Below, piece after piece: positions 62,246 through 64,000 of a stretch of 64,000 nt of DNA. This DNA comes from Pseudoalteromonas arabiensis (GTDB lineage: Bacteria > Pseudomonadota > Gammaproteobacteria > Enterobacterales > Alteromonadaceae): the NCBI RefSeq assembly GCF_001550155.1, contig NZ_LRUF01000021.1, forward strand, positions 264,580-328,579, given 5' to 3'. Within the stretch, counting starts at the first letter, position 1. Each line of letters begins with the position of its first letter. The notes under the pieces were generated by a model, which saw nothing but the letters and a program-made list of their open reading frames with translations, made no database searches and had not been told where the DNA came from. Position numbers and translations under genes: made by a program.

Positions 62246-63394
62246 TCAGTTTAAAATAAGTTGGGTGCTGGTAGCAGCTACGCCTGGATAATCGTGTTCT
62301 GGCAGCACTTCAGCAAGTGCCGCTAAACGCTCACCCAGTTGATGAAGATTATCGGCTGAGACATTAATATGCCCCATCTTACGACCAGGTTTAGCCGTTT
62401 TACCATACCAGTGACTTGTAACGTCAGGCGTTGCAAGTACTGAGTGTGGAACAGAAGGCTGGCCTAGTACATTGATCATAGCGGTAGGACGAAGTAGTTC
62501 TGTACTACCTAATGGTAAACCAGCAACTGCACGCATATGATTTTCGAACTGTGAGCAATGCGTACCCTGCTGTGTCCAGTGACCAGAATTATGCACACGT
62601 GGCGCAATTTCGTTAACTAATAACGTGCCTTGCACATCAAAAAATTCGATTGCTAATACACCCACATAATCAAGCTCTTGCGCAAGCTTGTTAAACGCAA
62701 CCTCAGCTTGTTCTTGAATTGCTGCTTTTTCTTTACCCGCTACTGAAAGTGTTAGTACACCGTTAGTGTGTTGGTTTTCAGTGAGTGGATAGATTACTGT
62801 GTTACCTGCTTTGTCGCGTGCCCCAATAATAGATACTTCACGATCAAACGGAATCATCTTTTCAGCGATAATAGAATGCGGCGCAGTTTCGGTGCCTGAT
62901 GCGATGAAATCTGCCATTTCTGACCAGATTTGGTCAATTTGATCATCAGACTTTAAGCGCCACTGCCCTTTACCATCGTAACCCGCTTGGCAAGTTTTAA
63001 TCACAAGCGGCTTGCCTAAGCGCTCTACAGCAGCAATAAGGTGCGCTTTTTCTGTAATTAATTGGTAAGGCGCACATTCAACATTTGTTTTATCAAGTAA
63101 TGCTTTTTCAAGTGCGCGGTCGCCACCGGTTTTAATCGCTGCTTTACCTGGGTAAAACTTATTGCTTTGACAGCATAGCGTTAGTACATCATCAGGAATG
63201 TGTTCAAACTCAGCTGTAATGGCGTCTGCGTTATCAATAGCTTGTTGTAATGTGCTATTGTGAACTTCACCGGTTAACGGATGAATGATTTTTTCACTAC
63301 CCACATCGTAGGCAACAACATTTAAATCAAGCGGTGCACCCGCTAAGCTCATCATGCGAGCTAACTGACCTGCACCTAAAATTAAAATATTCAT
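62246..63394 (-). CDS. purK: N5-carboxyaminoimidazole ribonucleotide synthase
   Basis: A 382-residue ATP-grasp enzyme of purine synthesis that makes N5-CAIR from AIR, ATP and bicarbonate. ILGAGQLARMMSLAG starts the protein. The ATP-grasp core shows VIKTCQAGYDGKGQW and EIAPRVHNSGHWTQQ, all diagnostic. It follows purE after one base; the products act in sequence. Confidence 0.97.
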   Translation of the reverse strand: MNILILGAGQLARMMSLAGAPLDLNVVAYDVGSEKIIHPLTGEVHNSTLQQAIDNADAITAEFEHIPDDVLTLCCQSNKFYPGKAAIKTGGDRALEKALLDKTNVECAPYQLITEKAHLIAAVERLGKPLVIKTCQAGYDGKGQWRLKSDDQIDQIWSEMADFIASGTETAPHSIIAEKMIPFDREVSIIGARDKAGNTVIYPLTENQHTNGVLTLSVAGKEKAAIQEQAEVAFNKLAQELDYVGVLAIEFFDVQGTLLVNEIAPRVHNSGHWTQQGTHCSQFENHMRAVAGLPLGSTELLRPTAMINVLGQPSVPHSVLATPDVTSHWYGKTAKPGRKMGHINVSADNLHQLGERLAALAEVLPEHDYPGVAATSTQLILN

Positions 63395-63395
63395 A

Positions 63396-63878
63396 TTACT
63401 CTGCGGGATTAGGGTTAGCTAAGATAGTGTCTGTTTGTTCTTTACGGAAAGCTTCAACTTTTGCGAAAATTTCTGGCTGCTGGCAACCTAAAATTTGTGC
63501 TGCTAAAAGTCCAGCATTTGCAGCGCCTGCTTCGCCGATAGCCAGTGTACCTACCGCAACACCTTTAGGCATTTGGCAGATAGATAATAATGAATCTACA
63601 CCATTAAGTGTTTTTGATTTAACGGGTACACCTAAAACAGGCAGTGAAGTAAATGCCGCGGCCATACCAGGCAAGTGTGCAGCCCCACCGGCACCCGCAA
63701 TAATAATTTTAATGCCGCGTTCAGCAGCCGAGCTTGCATAGTCAGCAAGTAATTGAGGAGTACGGTGAGCAGAAACAACTTTAGTTTCGTATTCAATGCC
63801 AAATTTTTCTAGCATTAATGCCGCATGTTCCATCGTTGGCCAGTCTGATTTGGAACCCATAATAATGCCAACTGTCAT
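63396..63878 (-). CDS. purE: N5-carboxyaminoimidazole ribonucleotide mutase
   Basis: A 160-residue class I PurE that converts N5-CAIR to [37 protein letters not shown] and [17 protein letters not shown] carry the conserved Ser, Asp and His residues. TGAGGTGTATTT precedes the ATG. The upstream region holds a TATAAT on the minus strand (63942-63947), which is a possible -10 element; no PurR-type palindrome was recognised. Confidence 0.97.
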   Translation of the reverse strand: MTVGIIMGSKSDWPTMEHAALMLEKFGIEYETKVVSAHRTPQLLADYASSAAERGIKIIIAGAGGAAHLPGMAAAFTSLPVLGVPVKSKTLNGVDSLLSICQMPKGVAVGTLAIGEAGAANAGLLAAQILGCQQPEIFAKVEAFRKEQTDTILANPNPAE

Positions 63879-63948
63879 AAATACACCTCAGTTAAAATTG
63901 TTTTCTAAAAAGCGGACTTTTGTCCTTATTTTGTGGCGGGTATTATAT

Positions 63949-64000
63949 ACCCAAACCACCTCAAGATGCGAGTTTCAGTTGGAATTAAAAGCGATTTAGG
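63949..64000. repeat. Left end of a dispersed repeat, cut by the window edge
   Basis: From about 63949 the sequence reads ACCCAAACCACCTCAAGATG and on to GCGAGTTTCAGTTGG. This matches, from memory, a family of dispersed intergenic repeats in Pseudoalteromonas and Shewanella that begin with ATACCCAAACNACCTCAAGATGC. Only one end is visible, so its length and the opposite end cannot be judged. Confidence 0.45.

Noticed and set aside
1..64000. tRNA, rRNA, riboswitch or CRISPR array
   Set aside because: Reading for TTCGAATCC-type T arms, conserved riboswitch cores and regularly spaced direct repeats gave no convincing hit. A covariance-model scan could still find a small RNA.

Overview
The window reads as the chromosome of a marine gammaproteobacterium, most likely Pseudoalteromonas or a close Alteromonadales relative. 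This is inferred from gene content, not from a marker search. The supporting content is a LiuR-controlled leucine cluster facing a valine/isoleucine cluster of the Shewanella/Pseudoalteromonas type, a rhombosortase, an rmf/fabA pair, many secreted peptidases and oxidoreductases, a genome that looks moderately AT-rich by eye, and dispersed palindromic repeats with ATACCAAY ends. No rRNA, tRNA, CRISPR array, intact insertion sequence or prophage was seen.

Layout. 1-6100: envelope and secreted proteins. These are the start of a secreted protein running off the left edge, a periplasmic MsrA-thioredoxin-MsrB fusion, a solute-binding-like protein, a pair of paralogous small TPR-like secreted proteins with duplicated upstream DNA, and a LysR regulator. 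6400-23000: branched-chain amino acid catabolism. A minus-strand liuR-liuABCDE-scoAB operon converts isovaleryl-CoA to acetoacetate and acetoacetyl-CoA. A divergent plus-strand operon (thiolase, mmsA, acyl-CoA dehydrogenase, enoyl-CoA hydratase, 3-hydroxyisobutyryl-CoA hydrolase, mmsB, SDR) handles valine and isoleucine. Matching TTTACG-N4-SGTAAA palindromes lie in the shared intergenic region, one towards each operon, so one MerR-type regulator (LiuR) probably controls both. A MITE-like repeat sits inside the second operon.

23000-34400: mixed housekeeping. It holds a eukaryotic-type protein kinase with an unassigned C-terminal half, sseB, a lipoprotein, a class C beta-lactamase-like hydrolase, glyoxalase I, the acuR/acuI pair with shared TAGACC operators, rmf, fabA, an unusual tandem 6-carboxytetrahydropterin-synthase-like protein, an M23 peptidase and a thioesterase. 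34500-40100: a tightly packed operon of response regulator, MoxR ATPase, DUF58 protein, TgpA-type transglutaminase and Na+/H+ antiporter.

40100-44810: the accessory part of the window. A 909-residue PHP phosphoesterase-SMC-like ATPase, a candidate single-gene anti-phage system, is flanked by about 640 and 630 bases of non-coding DNA. The second flank carries remnants of a small gene, and a mazEF toxin-antitoxin pair follows. 44870-64000: ordinary chromosome. It holds an ABC-F ATPase, a PPP-family phosphatase with an altered metal motif, miaE, a sulfotransferase-like protein, MAPEG and DUF2254 membrane proteins, a SIMPL protein, NAD malic enzyme, gamma-glutamyltransferase, rhombosortase, an S9 peptidase, a DUF2798-YeiH-exonuclease/phosphatase operon and purEK. 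The right edge enters another dispersed repeat.
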